From Sabellastarte sp. h YS-2021 (lineage: Eukaryota > Annelida > Polychaeta > Sabellida > Sabellidae), in assembly GCA_964017235.1 (NCBI GenBank), contig OZ024936.1:57153028-57217027 (forward strand): DNA of 64,000 bases, in the 5' to 3' direction. A program made the position numbers and the translations under genes. The notes beneath the pieces are model-generated. The model was not told the DNA's origin and ran no database searches. It was given only the letters and a program-made list of their open reading frames with translations. Shown here in pieces: positions 47,736 through 60,100 of this stretch (position 1 is its first letter; every line of letters starts with the position of its first letter).

Positions 47736-47741
47736 CTCTAC

Positions 47742-47962
47742 TGTTTATTTATTTAGCATTTTGGTATCAGTTATACTGGGTTGGGTAGTTAGAAAGGCAG
47801 GAAAAACCATTACACATATGGTTGGTCGAGGTTCTGTGTACTGTAGACCACTTACCAACAGTAAGCAACTACCAGATTTCCCACTTAAGGTCGGGCCAGG
47901 ATTCAAACCCTGTTATTCAGAGGTGGGTGGCGAGTGCATTACCACCGTGTCACTGTGGCCTC
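47742..47962 (-). mobile_element. tRNA-derived SINE, diverged
   Basis: Minus strand reads ggccacagtgacacggtgg, tgaatcctggcccgacc and ttggtaagtggtctac. A second C-run (about 47963-47983) follows its head. Confidence 0.65.
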
Positions 47963-48169
47963 CCCCCCCCCCCTCCCCCCCCATATGTTGGTTTTAAATT
48001 TATTCTAGGATCTCATTACTTGTCTTAACTTTTTATTCTCTCCTACACATCTTACATCCCCCGCTCTTGTGTTTTTCTTTTTTGTACTGTACTGAGCACT
48101 GAATTTCCCAAATTTTCAACAGTTTAATGGCCATCTTGTACAACTAACTTGTGACATCTCACTGTGTAC

Positions 48170-48355
48170 CCTCTCAGGCCTTTAGTTTCACATCCAGTCA
48201 AGGCAGAATTGGGGAAAGCTTGGTAGTTGTTTGCCAGTGTCCGATAGTTTTCAGTGCAGAATGTTGACCAACTAGTATGCACTTCTTTCCTCCATTGCCT
48301 CAGCTACTCCTCATGTTATAACCTGTACAATGTATTGAAAGCAACGGTAAATACA
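48170..48355 (+). mobile_element. tRNA-derived SINE, strongly diverged
   Basis: gaaagcttggtagttgtttgcc, cagtgcagaatgttgacca and attgaaagcaacggtaaa match the SINE body and tail. The head is not convincing. Confidence 0.5.
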
Positions 48356-48444
48356 AATCAATTAATCGTTGAAAAGTAACTTGTGTGACATAGATCTTAA
48401 AGATAGCTTAAACCTTTTCACTGGTACAAATGCTACCATACTTT

Positions 48445-48656
48445 TGGGGATTTTACATCGCTTTCAACACTGTATCGGTCATATCACGATGGGTAGTTTT
48501 GTTGACAGAGGAAATCGGTACAAACAGTTGGTCAAGGTTCTGTACTGTAAACTGCTGACTAGTGATAAGCAACTACAAACTTTCCCACAAAAAGTCCGGG
48601 GTTTGAATTGCTGAACTCAGAGGTGGGAGGCGAGTGTGTTACCACTGTGCTACCAA
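48445..48656 (-). mobile_element. tRNA-derived SINE
   Basis: Plus-strand reading shows the tail ggggattttacatcgctttc, gttggtcaaggttctgtac and head gtgttaccactgtgctacc. Same family as 31951. Confidence 0.65.
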
Positions 48657-48659
48657 TTA

Positions 48660-50963
48660 CACAACATGCCATATATCAAATGTTTTTTTCATTGTCAATA
48701 TTTATTTATTCAATAAAATATCTTTAACTCAGTTTACCATAACAACTCAAGTATAGCCTCAACCATTTTTCATGTATTTTTTTTAACATTTTCAGTGTGA
48801 AGTCATTATTTAATATTCTCCTATAGACACTCAACAAAACTTTGAAAATACATTGCTATGCATTCATCAGAACTTCTATCAGCCCAAAAAAGATACACAT
48901 GTTGTATCATTTTAACTCAGATAAACAATTTACCTATGTAGACACTGTTATAAAGTACGACAATAAAGGGCTTGGCGTTTAAATGAACACAATCAAGTTG
49001 AGATCATAATCGTTAAAAGTAGACATCATTTGGCATAAACAAATAACATAAATTGAACATTTTAGCACCCCTTCCCCCAATACGCGGGGAATGAGTAATT
49101 GAATAAGCAATAATATGAAGCACCTATATAATGGCAACCATAAAAGCACATCTGATTTTCTTCTTGTCCAATGTAAATATTCTCGAAAAGTAAAAGGTTA
49201 ATTTGAATGGTTGGAATTTAGAGGGAAATGTTTTAATTAATATACATACAACCACTGATGTAAGGTACATGTGAGAACTACTTCCACTTTGTAACTTATA
49301 CTGTTTGTCAAAATGACAATTTAATACCAATTCTTATAAGTTTTTGGTGCAAATCTAAAATTCATTGTCATGTAATTACAATAATAATAATAAAACATTT
49401 TATAAATTTAGGTTTACTTTTGCAGTACCAGATATTAAATTAAAACCCTAATGATAATTTGGAACATTTTCAAAAGAAAAAACATCAAATGTGCTTTTAT
49501 GGATTCATCAAATCTAAAGTAACAATTTCCTATTAACCAGTTACAAAACACCAGCAAAAGCTACACAAACACAATCTTCAACAGATGAAACACCTACAAC
49601 TTCATCAAAGATTCTCCTGGTTTTTGTATTTTTTTTCCAGAAAAAAAATAACTGATATGTGAGCTACAGAAATATTCAACAAGAAACATCACAAAGACTT
49701 ATGATAAAACCCATACCTTGGAAATTGTAGAGTAAAAATTCTAAAATTTGCCACATGTTAAAATACTAAAAAAAAATAAATAATAAATAAATGGGAGACA
49801 AAATTGATTGTAAGTAGATTAAGGTTTTCTGAACTAAAAATATCAGCTTTAAGACAAAACACCAGTTTATTCCTAGAATTTACTAGGATTTCAGAGGTGG
49901 CAAATTTCAGATTTCTGGCAAATTTTAGATTCTTTACTCTAATGGCATTGAGATTCGTGTGTATTTCAGTAAAAAAAATAATATTCAATTGTATTACTTT
50001 GCAAAAATCTACTTCATTCAACCAGATTGATCACAGTGCAATATAAGACTACCTAGGCAATGCAATACCATATTGTTCACAACAATGGGACAAGTATAAA
50101 TTAATTTAAAAAAAATATAAACAAGACATCAAATTTGAACCATACATGTTTAACAAAAACACAAAAATATAGTCCCAAAAACTGTTACCAAAGTTTTTTG
50201 CATTAGGCATTTGTCTAGATTCTATCTGACATGAGAAATGTGATAAATCAACAAGTGAAACAAAAAGTTAATGGTTAACTAAAATTTTTAGGAACACATT
50301 TAAACTTTTAACTGTAGTAATTAGTTCATAGCAGATTCCATTCACAGATGTTGTATAACTTCTATGCTTGTAGTCTGTCTAAAGACCAGTTGCTTTGACA
50401 AACTAACTAGTGGACTGAATACTGCTGAGACATAGAGCACTAGATGTCAAATTCAACTTTAAAATAAAGACAATAATATATCCACAATTTATACCAATGT
50501 TTCTTCAGGGGAGACCACGGGCCATTTTAGGCTTCAGTTGGCTATATGTGTATACAAAAGTTAAGCCTAAGACTTGACCTTTCGTGATACCTGCCCCAGA
50601 TGCTTAAAGTAGTCACAGAAATCACAAATGTATTGAGAATGTTATTCTGAAGAATTCTCACACTTTTATTGGATCAATAGATATCAACCGACGATCTCAT
50701 TTAAAATCTACAGAAAAAAGTCTTTCTCATTTCTGATCCAATTTACATAGAAAATTCACCAGTGTTTTTGGTTTACAGAGGGGTTGTATCCAAGGCTATT
50801 TATCTGACAGTGTTTGGTACATGCAGCCCTTTACATGTAATGAATATTTCTATCTTCATCAAAATGACAGACTCTAATATGGTGCTAATATTTAAGTATA
50901 AACTTTTAATCCTAATAAGATGATCACATTTAGATACTTTCTGCTAAGTTGATGTCAATCAGT
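48660..50963 (-). other. Region downstream of PYCR, possible 3' UTR, with a MITE relic
   Basis: Little repeat content apart from the MITE at 49730. TTTATT words (AATAAA on the minus strand) near 48703-48715 could serve as a poly(A) signal, but no position is decisive. gacttgacctttcgtgatac near 50570 is a foldback-element remnant. Confidence 0.35.
49730..49939 (-). mobile_element. 225-bp-family MITE, diverged copy (210 bp)
   Basis: gagtaaaaattctaaaatttg to agattctttactc with TA flanks. Substitutions and deletions make it one of the older copies. Confidence 0.7.
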
Positions 50964-51158
50964 TTATCTATGGTTGTAGTCTGTCCCTATCTCTGTAGAA
51001 CGCTGGGTTCCTGCTTCCACAGCATCCACCAGGGCACCACGGAAGCCGGCCTTCTCCAGCTTGTGTAGGGCGTGAGCAGAGGTTCCAGCAGGAGAACAGA
51101 TATCATCTTTCAACATCTCAGGATGTTGCTTGGTGTCGAGGATCATCTTTGCAGCTCC
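50964..51158 (-). CDS. PYCR terminal exon (P5CR signature and stop)
   Basis: Acceptor tctaattcag precedes GGAGCTGC at 51158; stop TAA at 50966-50964. Encodes residues 163-226: GAAKMILDT, LKDDICSPAGTSAHALHKLE, GFRGALVDAVEAGTQR, then a short polar end. S189 sits where many family members have the substrate-contacting Thr after PGG; this is a conservative change. Confidence 0.9.
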   Translation of the reverse strand, partial: GAAKMILDTKQHPEMLKDDICSPAGTSAHALHKLEKAGFRGALVDAVEAGTQRSTEIGTDYNHR

Positions 51159-54100
51159 CTGAATTAGAAAATAGCATCAGAGATGCCCGTACCCCACAGC
51201 CTGGGGAAATAGTTTTCAACACCACGAAATATAGAAGTAGTGAAACAGTACAAAGATCTGGATACCTTCAGAGCAGTGTCAGTTATATAAAGCTCCAAAT
51301 AATGTTTAAGTAGAGAAAATAACATCTAAAAGAAAGAAAGTGTATTTAAAGATAAAGTATTAAATCAAGACATTGCAATAGCAAGATGACAACATTAATC
51401 AGTAAACTAAAAATTACAAAGCCATAAATTTTATTAATTGGAGTATAGCTGTCGATAGAAATAGCACAATTATACAAAAGTACATAAACTAATCAATTGC
51501 AACAATCTATATTTCTTTGTCATAAGTGAAACATGTTTCAAATCTTGCAAATGAACACACGTTGGCAGAGCCAAAGTTAAAGATCCTACCATGATGCACA
51601 CCTACACCCCCTAACCAATGTCCCTATCTAATGTCAACCTTCTACACCTTACCGAATCCAATAAATAGCCCGGACAAGATTTTATAGGTCAAGGTCACTA
51701 TGACAAGGTCAAATCAATGGTCACACCATAACGTTGCACACCTACAACCCCTAACCAATCTCCCTACCAAGTGTCAACTTTCTACATCTTAAAGTTTCTG
51801 AGATATAGCCCGGACAAGATTTTATATGTCAAGGTCACTACAGCAAGGTCAAAGTTCAAATCAAGGTCACACCATGACGTTGAACACCTACAACCCCCAA
51901 CTAATATCCCTACCAAGTATCAACTTACTACACCTTACAGTTTCCAAGATATACCCCGGACAAGATTTTATAGGTCAAGGCCACTACGGCAAGGTCAAAG
52001 GTCAAATCATTGCTTGACAATGAGCCAGCGAGCGATAATACCGAAGTTTGCAAACATCGTCCCAGCACTAATTGAGGTTATAGTATTGTACCTAAAACAT
52101 GGCAGTTCTCAATGTAATTGCTTTAAAAGTCTGCAAATGCATGAAAATATGGAATCAAAGCTGATAATTTCTTCAGATTTTGGGTATGTTTCTGATATTT
52201 CAACTCTTCCTTCCATTATATGTGTTGACAAATGAAGTTGCGGTTGTAAAATCTCATCACAGTATTTCAGTAAAATGCTCGTGATACCGAGACAATTGGC
52301 CTACGAACTCTTCCCTAGTAAAATATATATTCAAGATGTTCTATGGTCATTCACCCTAAGAGGTGACCATAAAGTCAATGTGTTCAGTTTATTTTTGTTA
52401 AAACTCTTGATTGAGGATAAAAGAGGCATTGCAACATGGTTGTCTTTGCCAATGGAAAGTATAGAGCCTTTTGATGTTGCCAACACACCACTCCCTGAGT
52501 TACATGAACTTAACAGCACAATCTTACTCAATTACTTGAGCTATACAAATGTTATATTAAAAACACTAAATTTATTTTATTGATTCTATTTGTTTTAATA
52601 AATGCCAATCTCATGGTTTAATGTATTGTTTTGTATCACACTAAACCTCAAGGTCACATTCTAATTGTAAGGTCACACTTTATTAACTGTAGTATTTGTC
52701 ACATACCAACATGCTCATAGCAGCCAGACGAGTAGACTGGTCTCTGTTCAAACCCATCTTCACTCCTCCATCTGCCAGAGCCTGGATAGCTACAAAACCC
52801 TGAAAACAAAGAGATATTCAACTGGCAATTAAGGCTTCAGACTATCTTATTTACTCCTTGTTTCTGATGAAAAGCAAAACGTAAACATCCATCGCTTACA
52901 CTGAAAGCAAGTTCATTTCAAATACTAATATTTCAAAGGCTTTAAAGAGTAAGGACACTTGCTTGTTGTACTCTTGTTGATTTGCACTGAAGAAGTTCTG
53001 AGGACTCCATATATTTTGGGCTCATCGGCTTCACTGTGAAAAGGAGTGTCACTTTCTAGCTATTGTTCCTGCATTTTAAATGGCAGTTAATAACAGTAAT
53101 TATAATAATATTCAGTGTAACAATGTGTTAGTTAAATCTTATGGGAGCCACAAAAGCATTTCTACTTTATCTGGCATTTCAGACAAAAGGAAAAACATAA
53201 ATGGAAATGATAGTCCCTTGGTTTCTCAAGATTAAACTTGTTTCTGGTCCAGCATGGTTTTTATAACTATTATTCTGGTTGTTTAAGATTCTGCATGCTA
53301 CACAATAAATGGTTGTATTCACAAAGGTTTAGTGTCTTACAAAGATTGTTTCTTTGATTTTAAAGAATCTTCAAAGATTTTTAACAAAATCCAACTCAAA
53401 CAGATTTGTTATTATGTAGAAAGAAAAGTGTGTGCACTAAATATACAGAACTATCAACTGTTTATTGAATTTTCAAACTTTTGAATAGTAATATGCCTAT
53501 ATATTAAACTACTGAGTAATTAAAAAGATTTTTGGTAAGAAAGAATAATTCTTAAAATTAAATAAAGGAAAAATATTCAAAGTTAATGAAAAATCTTCAA
53601 GAATATGGTCCTAGACATCTTCATACAACAATGAGCTCTCTAAACAAACTGTGTCATTGCAAGGGAGGACAACTCATCTTTCTGGTGATTTGAGGGTTTT
53701 ACATCCTGTTCAACAGTCAGGGTCATACTAGGACACTTCCTCAGCATTGTCACTTGTAGGAGTCAAACCTACGAACAGCGTGACAGCCTGTGATTAGATG
53801 CCAAACCTGCTAACTCACTAGGCCACCAAGGACCTTCTCATTCCACTTTGGGCAGATCACATGATTTATCTTCACAGGTATGTTGCACTACTAGTGACCA
53901 AATACCATAAAGGTCTGTACATACTGAAGTGATCTCATAGGTTCCATTACAATGCATTCAGATAGATACATCATTTAGTATTGGCTCTCCATATTAATTG
54001 TAAGAGTAGATCATCTTTTATCATCAGTAGTGAATAAGTGTAAATTTAGAGATTACTTACATAAGCAGGACCATTTCCACTGAGTCCTGTTACAGCATCC

Positions 54101-57100
54101 ATATGAGATTCTGGCATCTCTTCCACTAAACCTACACAGTTCAACATCTCGGTTACCATATCTGAAAAACACGGTAGTAAAGATACTATAATCTGTCTTA
54201 TTGTGGTTAAACTTTGTCATAGTGTATTAAATTCATCACTATGGGGTACCCATTAAAAATTCGGATGGGTCGGTATCAAAAATGTGTACATGGGGAGGTG
54301 ACCAATGCAAAACCGTACCGATTCCAGGACTCCGCGTTTTAGTACACCCCAAACAAACATGGATGTTTCCTCTTCATGACATCACAATAAAAGTGACTAC
54401 ATGCACCAGAAATGGGATAAATGCATATAATTTCTTCAGATTTCTTGTTTGTTCCCAATATTTTAAGTTTTCCTTCAATTATATGAGCTGACAAGCAAGA
54501 TTGAGGCTATAAATTGTTGTAACCAAAACAGGGCAGTTTTGCTTAACCTAATCGCTAGTACTGTATAAAGTGTGCAAATGCATGAAAATTGGGGATAAAA
54601 ACTTATAATTTCTTCAGACTTTGGGTATGTTTCTAATATTTCAACACTTCCTTCCATTATATGTGTTCACAAACGAAGTGGCGGTTGTAAAATTGCATCA
54701 CTGTATTTCAGTAATTTAAAAATGGTCTTGATAGGAGATACCCGATCCATCTCTAATTAAAAGACTTTTCACATCACAGCACCTTAGTGGATCTCAACAT
54801 CAATTCAGCACTTTATAAATGTTGCAATTATTATATTATAGTATATAAATATATTATTTAAAAAGATTTACCAGCATCATAGTCATCCACAAATCTGCCT
54901 CTAGTAAACACCGATGCAGCAGACTGGACAATGGCTGGGGTGTTTGGCATTACACGGATCACACGGCTCTCTTCTGGTAACATCTGAAACGTGTAAAGTA
55001 ATTGGCGTTTGAACCCCAAACCTTTGTTTATCCACATACACTAGCATGTGGGGAAAACACTCACCTAGGAACACTGAGGGCATGAGTATATATTATTGAG
55101 TAGCGACTCAATAGTTACTACTGACATGGGTTTGAACTGAGGCACGGGCAGATACACAGTGGCTCAGATGACCACTTGAAACAGCGGTTCTCTATCCTAT
55201 GCAGAGCGGCAGGTTAAAGAAACTCAGGGATGCTGATAAATAGTTATCCCTGAGACTCCCATGAGTTAAGGGAATGCCAGTTGCTAGACAACTTGGGCTG
55301 TGCTTGCTAGTTTGAAGATAACTGGAATGCTCCATTTTTCAATGTAGTTAAATCAGTATTTGGTTTCAAAATTGACCAAGTGTAAAGTGCTAAAGAATAA
55401 ATGGTTTAATGTTATTTTCCATAGTGGCAAGAATGTGAAATTAAAAATCTCATCAATTTTGGAGATTAAACAAAATATTTTTGAACAGTTTTCTTATGTT
55501 AGAGAACATCTGCCTCTGTAACTCTAGAAAGATATAGGTTCCTGAGAATAGTTACCAGCCTCAGACAAGGGTAAGTGTTAATTTTGTACACTGTATGTTT
55601 GTGCAGTCGAGATGGGTCACATAGCACTTTGACACCTATAGGAAAAGGAGATATTGTGACTGAGCATAAATATACAATACTTTATTATTCAAGTATTGTT
55701 TAGAGGGTTGGGGAGAGGGTGTTGGGACTACATTTTATCTAATTTTTTTTTTCCAAAATTTTAGTGAATTTTTGTTTTCATATTGCTACATTTTAAGGGG
55801 TGACTTCAGTGGTAGACTGCCACATATCTGAAATTCACCACATGTGAAAATACTAATAAAATATATGAATTGTGGTGAGACTTGTTGAACGTATAGTAAA
55901 TTAAGGCTTTTTGAACTGAAAAATGCCAATTTTTAGAGAAAAACAGCATTTTCTTCATAAAATTAACTAAGGTTTTGGAGGTGGCGAATTTTAGATTCCT
56001 GGCGAATTTTAGATTTCTTACTCTAATTCTTTGCAAAAGCTTGCCATTGTCCAATGGTTGATCTAGATCTGAAACACTGTGAATGCCATACTTCAGAAAT
56101 ATATGATTTTAACTTTTTTCAATGCAATAAAACACCACATTAATCAATGAGCTGCAGTATGGTTGTACATATTGGATTTTACAGAATGAAACACATTTTA
56201 TCACATTATTGATAGATTTTAAATATTTTATTGATGCTAAAAAGAATAAAAAACACAACTGAAGAGACGTACCAGTCCATCAATCGGGTTAATCCATAGA
56301 TATAAAATACAGCACATCGTGTAAATTTTGAGACTCATTTTACTTTAAAGTATAAGGCACTGCTGCCAAGATGGTGATTTTTGTTACAATATTGGGGGGT
56401 GGGGGTGGGGTGTGTGTGGCTTATCTCGTTTCTTACAGAGTTTCCATGAATTTATTCCCCAATAATAAAAATAAAACATATCATCCTTGAAGAATACTTG
56501 AGGAATATTTTAAAATATCTATGCTTGTTGAATAAATTTAAGGGAGCGGTCCTAGTTGTGATTTTCTGACTGGCTAATTTAACAAGCTGTGGACTTATAC
56601 AAGACTCTGTACAGACACAGCCAGTGGAAGTCAAATTCAGGTATTAAAAATAAGCCATAACTACTTAAGAGGAACCAGTTGCTGTATATACCTGAGGTTC
56701 CAGTAACACTGTATATTATTGTATTTTGTGTGTATATTCTATTTATTTATTTAGATCTTAACGTCGCTTTCAACACTGTATATTAGGTCATACCAGATTG
56801 GGTACTTTTATGGGCAGAGGAAACCAGTACATACAGTTGGTCAAACTGTAAACTGCCAACAATCGGTAAGTACTTACCAACTTTCCCACATGGGGTCTGA
56901 GGTTTGAAGTACAGACCTCAATGGTGGAAGGCAATTGTGTTACCACTGTGTGTATATTCTAAGTCTGCTTTACAAAGGTCAAGTGTGTGATAAATCAGAA
57001 CTCCTGAGTTCCCTTCCAAGTCAAAAATGACCTCAGAATCACTCAATCTCTCTATTTCTGAGACATTTGCACTTTTTATTTTGTTAAGCTTTGTGAAATT

Positions 57101-60100
57101 ATAATGGCCAAAATTTATACAAAACATGTTCATCAAGCATTATGCAAGATCCAAGGCTATAACTCAAACTGGACCAAGTGCTACCAGGACGGTATACATA
57201 GACAAGACAGTCCCGTAGTAGTGAAAAAATGGCAGAAAGTGTTCAAAAATGAACAAACAAAACCGGCAGATTTGAAAGTTATTCTGGTCTGAATTCTGTA
57301 TGAATATACTATTAGAGTGTTTCTGTGGATGTTTTACTTTTGGATGGAAAATCATATACAGTAGATTTGGTGTAAGTAGAACTGCCATAAGTACAATATT
57401 GCCATAAGTAGAAATAGTTTCTAAGTCCCAACAATAATTAATGCAAAATATAAGGATAAGTAGAAGTTCGACTTACAGAAAGTTGCCATAACTAGAACCT
57501 AATTTGATGCACAAAGTGTTACTTTTCAATGGGAATAACAAGGTATAAGTAGAACCTATACATTTTGTGTATACAGAAATGTAAATATCCAAGAAAGAGG
57601 TGACCATAGTACCATTGTGACACTCTGTCTGATTTCTCACTTTTGTGTTATTGAGTCTGAACACCAAGCAAACTAGAAATAGGCCGCCCTGTTGATAGTA
57701 GATGCGAATAGAAACAGGATAGCATAGAAGAACACACATTATCATGTGTAATGTCCACCCATGAACCTTTTGCCCAAATTGTACAGTAGTCTTACAAGAC
57801 CCTGTTTCATTTGTAAAATATATCAATGATGCTTAAATATTTGATAGTGTAGATGTAATTTATTTCCGCTTCATGCCTTTTTGCATTGGTTGGGTTGAAA
57901 ATTTTGACGAAATCACTCTATCTTGCACGGTTAAGAAGATAGAAGCCAATTCCTGTTTTTCTATTTTTGGCAAAAATTTGAAAATTCAAAATGGCCGCCA
58001 TTATTGGGAAAAGGAAATTTTTTTGAAAATTGCCAAGAGTACATTTCTTAGATACCCTATGGGTCGAAAATTTCAACAAAATAACTCTATTTTGCACGGT
58101 TAAGGCCAGTTTGTGTTTTTCCATGTTGGGCAAAAATTCGAAAATTCAAAAGGGCTGCCATTTTTGGGGAGGGGAAAATTTTTTGAAAATTGCAAATATT
58201 ACATTCCTTAGATACCCTGTGGGTCGAAAATTTCGACGAAATCGCTCTATCTGGCACGGTTAAGGAGATAGAAGCAAATTTGTGTTTTGCCATTTTTTGC
58301 AAAAATTCGAAAATTCAAAATGGCCGCCATTTTTGGGGAGGGGAAAATTTTTGGAAAATTGCAAAGATTGCATTCCTTAGATACCCTGTGGGTCGAAAAT
58401 TTCGACGAAATCGCTCTATCTCGCACGGTTAAGGAGATAGAAGCAAATTTGTGTTTTGCCATTTTTGGCAAAAATTCGAAAATTCAAAATGGCCGCCATT
58501 TTTGGGGAGGGGAAAATTTTTGGAAAATTGCAAAGATTGCATTCCTTAGATACCCTGTGGGTCGAAAATTTCGACGAAATCGCTCTATCTCGCACGGTTA
58601 AGGAGATAGAAGCAAATTTGTGTTTTGCCATTTTGGGCAAAAATTCGAAAATTCAAAATGGTCGCCATTTTTGGGGAGGGGAAAATTTTTTGAAAATTGC
58701 AAAGATTGCATTCCTTAGATACCCTGTGGGTCGAAAATTTCGACGAAATCGCTCTATCTCGCACGGTTAAGGAGATAGAAGCAAATTTGTGTTTTGCCAT
58801 TTTTGGCAAAAATTCGAAAATTCAAAATGGCCGCCATTTTTGGGGAGGGGAAATTTTTTTGAAAATTGCAAATATTACATTCCTTAGATACCCTGTGGGT
58901 CGAAAATTTCGACGAAATCGCTCTATCTCGCACGGTTAAGGAGATAGAAGCAAATTTGTGTTTTGCCATTTTTGGCAAAAATTCGAAAATTCAAAATGGC
59001 CGCCATTTTTGGGGAGGGGAAAATTTTTGGAAAATTGCAAATATTACATTCCTTAGATACCCTGTGGGTCGAAAATTTCGACGAAATCGCTCTATCTCGC
59101 ACGGTTAAGGAGATAGAAGCAAATTTGTGTTTTGCCATTTTTGGCAAAAATTCGAAAATTCAAAATGGCCGCCATTTTTGGGGAGGGGAAAATTTTTTTG
59201 AAAATTGCAAATATTACATTCCTTAGATACCCTGTGGGTCGAAAATTTCGACGAAATCGCTCTATCTCGCACGGTTAAGGAGATAGAAGCAAATTTGTGT
59301 TTTGCCATTTTTGGCAAAAATTCGAAAATTCAAAATGGCCGCCATTTTTGGGGAGGGGAAAATTTTTGGAAAATTGCAAAGATTGCATTCCTTAGATACC
59401 CTGTGGGTCGAAAATTTCGACGAAATCGCTCTATCTCGCACGGTTAAGGAGATAGAAGCAAATTTGTGTTTTGCCATTTTTGGCAAAAATTCGAAAATTC
59501 AAAATGGCCGCCATTTTTGGGGAGGGGAAAATTTTTTGAAAATTGCAAATATTACATTCCTTAGATACCCTGTGGGTCGAAAATTTCGACGAAATCGCTC
59601 TATCTCGCACGGTTAAGGAGATAGAAGCAAATTTGTGTTTTGCCATTTTTGGCAAAAATTCGAAAATTCAAAATGGCCGCCATTTTTGGGGAGGGGAAAA
59701 TATTTTGAAAATTGCAAAGATTGCATTGCTTAGATACCCTGTGTGTCGAAAATTTTGCCGAAATCGCTCTATCTCGCACGGTTAAGGAGATAGAAGCAAA
59801 TTTGTGTTTTGCCATTTTTGGCAAAAATTCGAAAATTCAAAATGGCCGCCATTTTTGGGGAGGGGAAAATATTTTGAAAATTGCAAAGATTGCATTGCTT
59901 AGATACCCTGTGTGTCGAAAATTTTGCCGAAATCGCTCTATCTCGCACGGTTAAGGAGATAGAAGCAAATTAGTGTTTTGCCATTTTTGGCAAAAATTCG
60001 AAAATTCAAAATGGCCGCCATTTTTGGGGAGGGGAAAATTTTTGGAAAATTGCAAAGATTGCATTCCTTAGATCCCCTGTGGGTCGAAAATTTTGCCGAA

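Noticed and set aside
51771-52235. 154-codon ORF as a gene
   Set aside because: Translation of a 140-146-bp tandem repeat and a hAT relic inside the PYCR intron.
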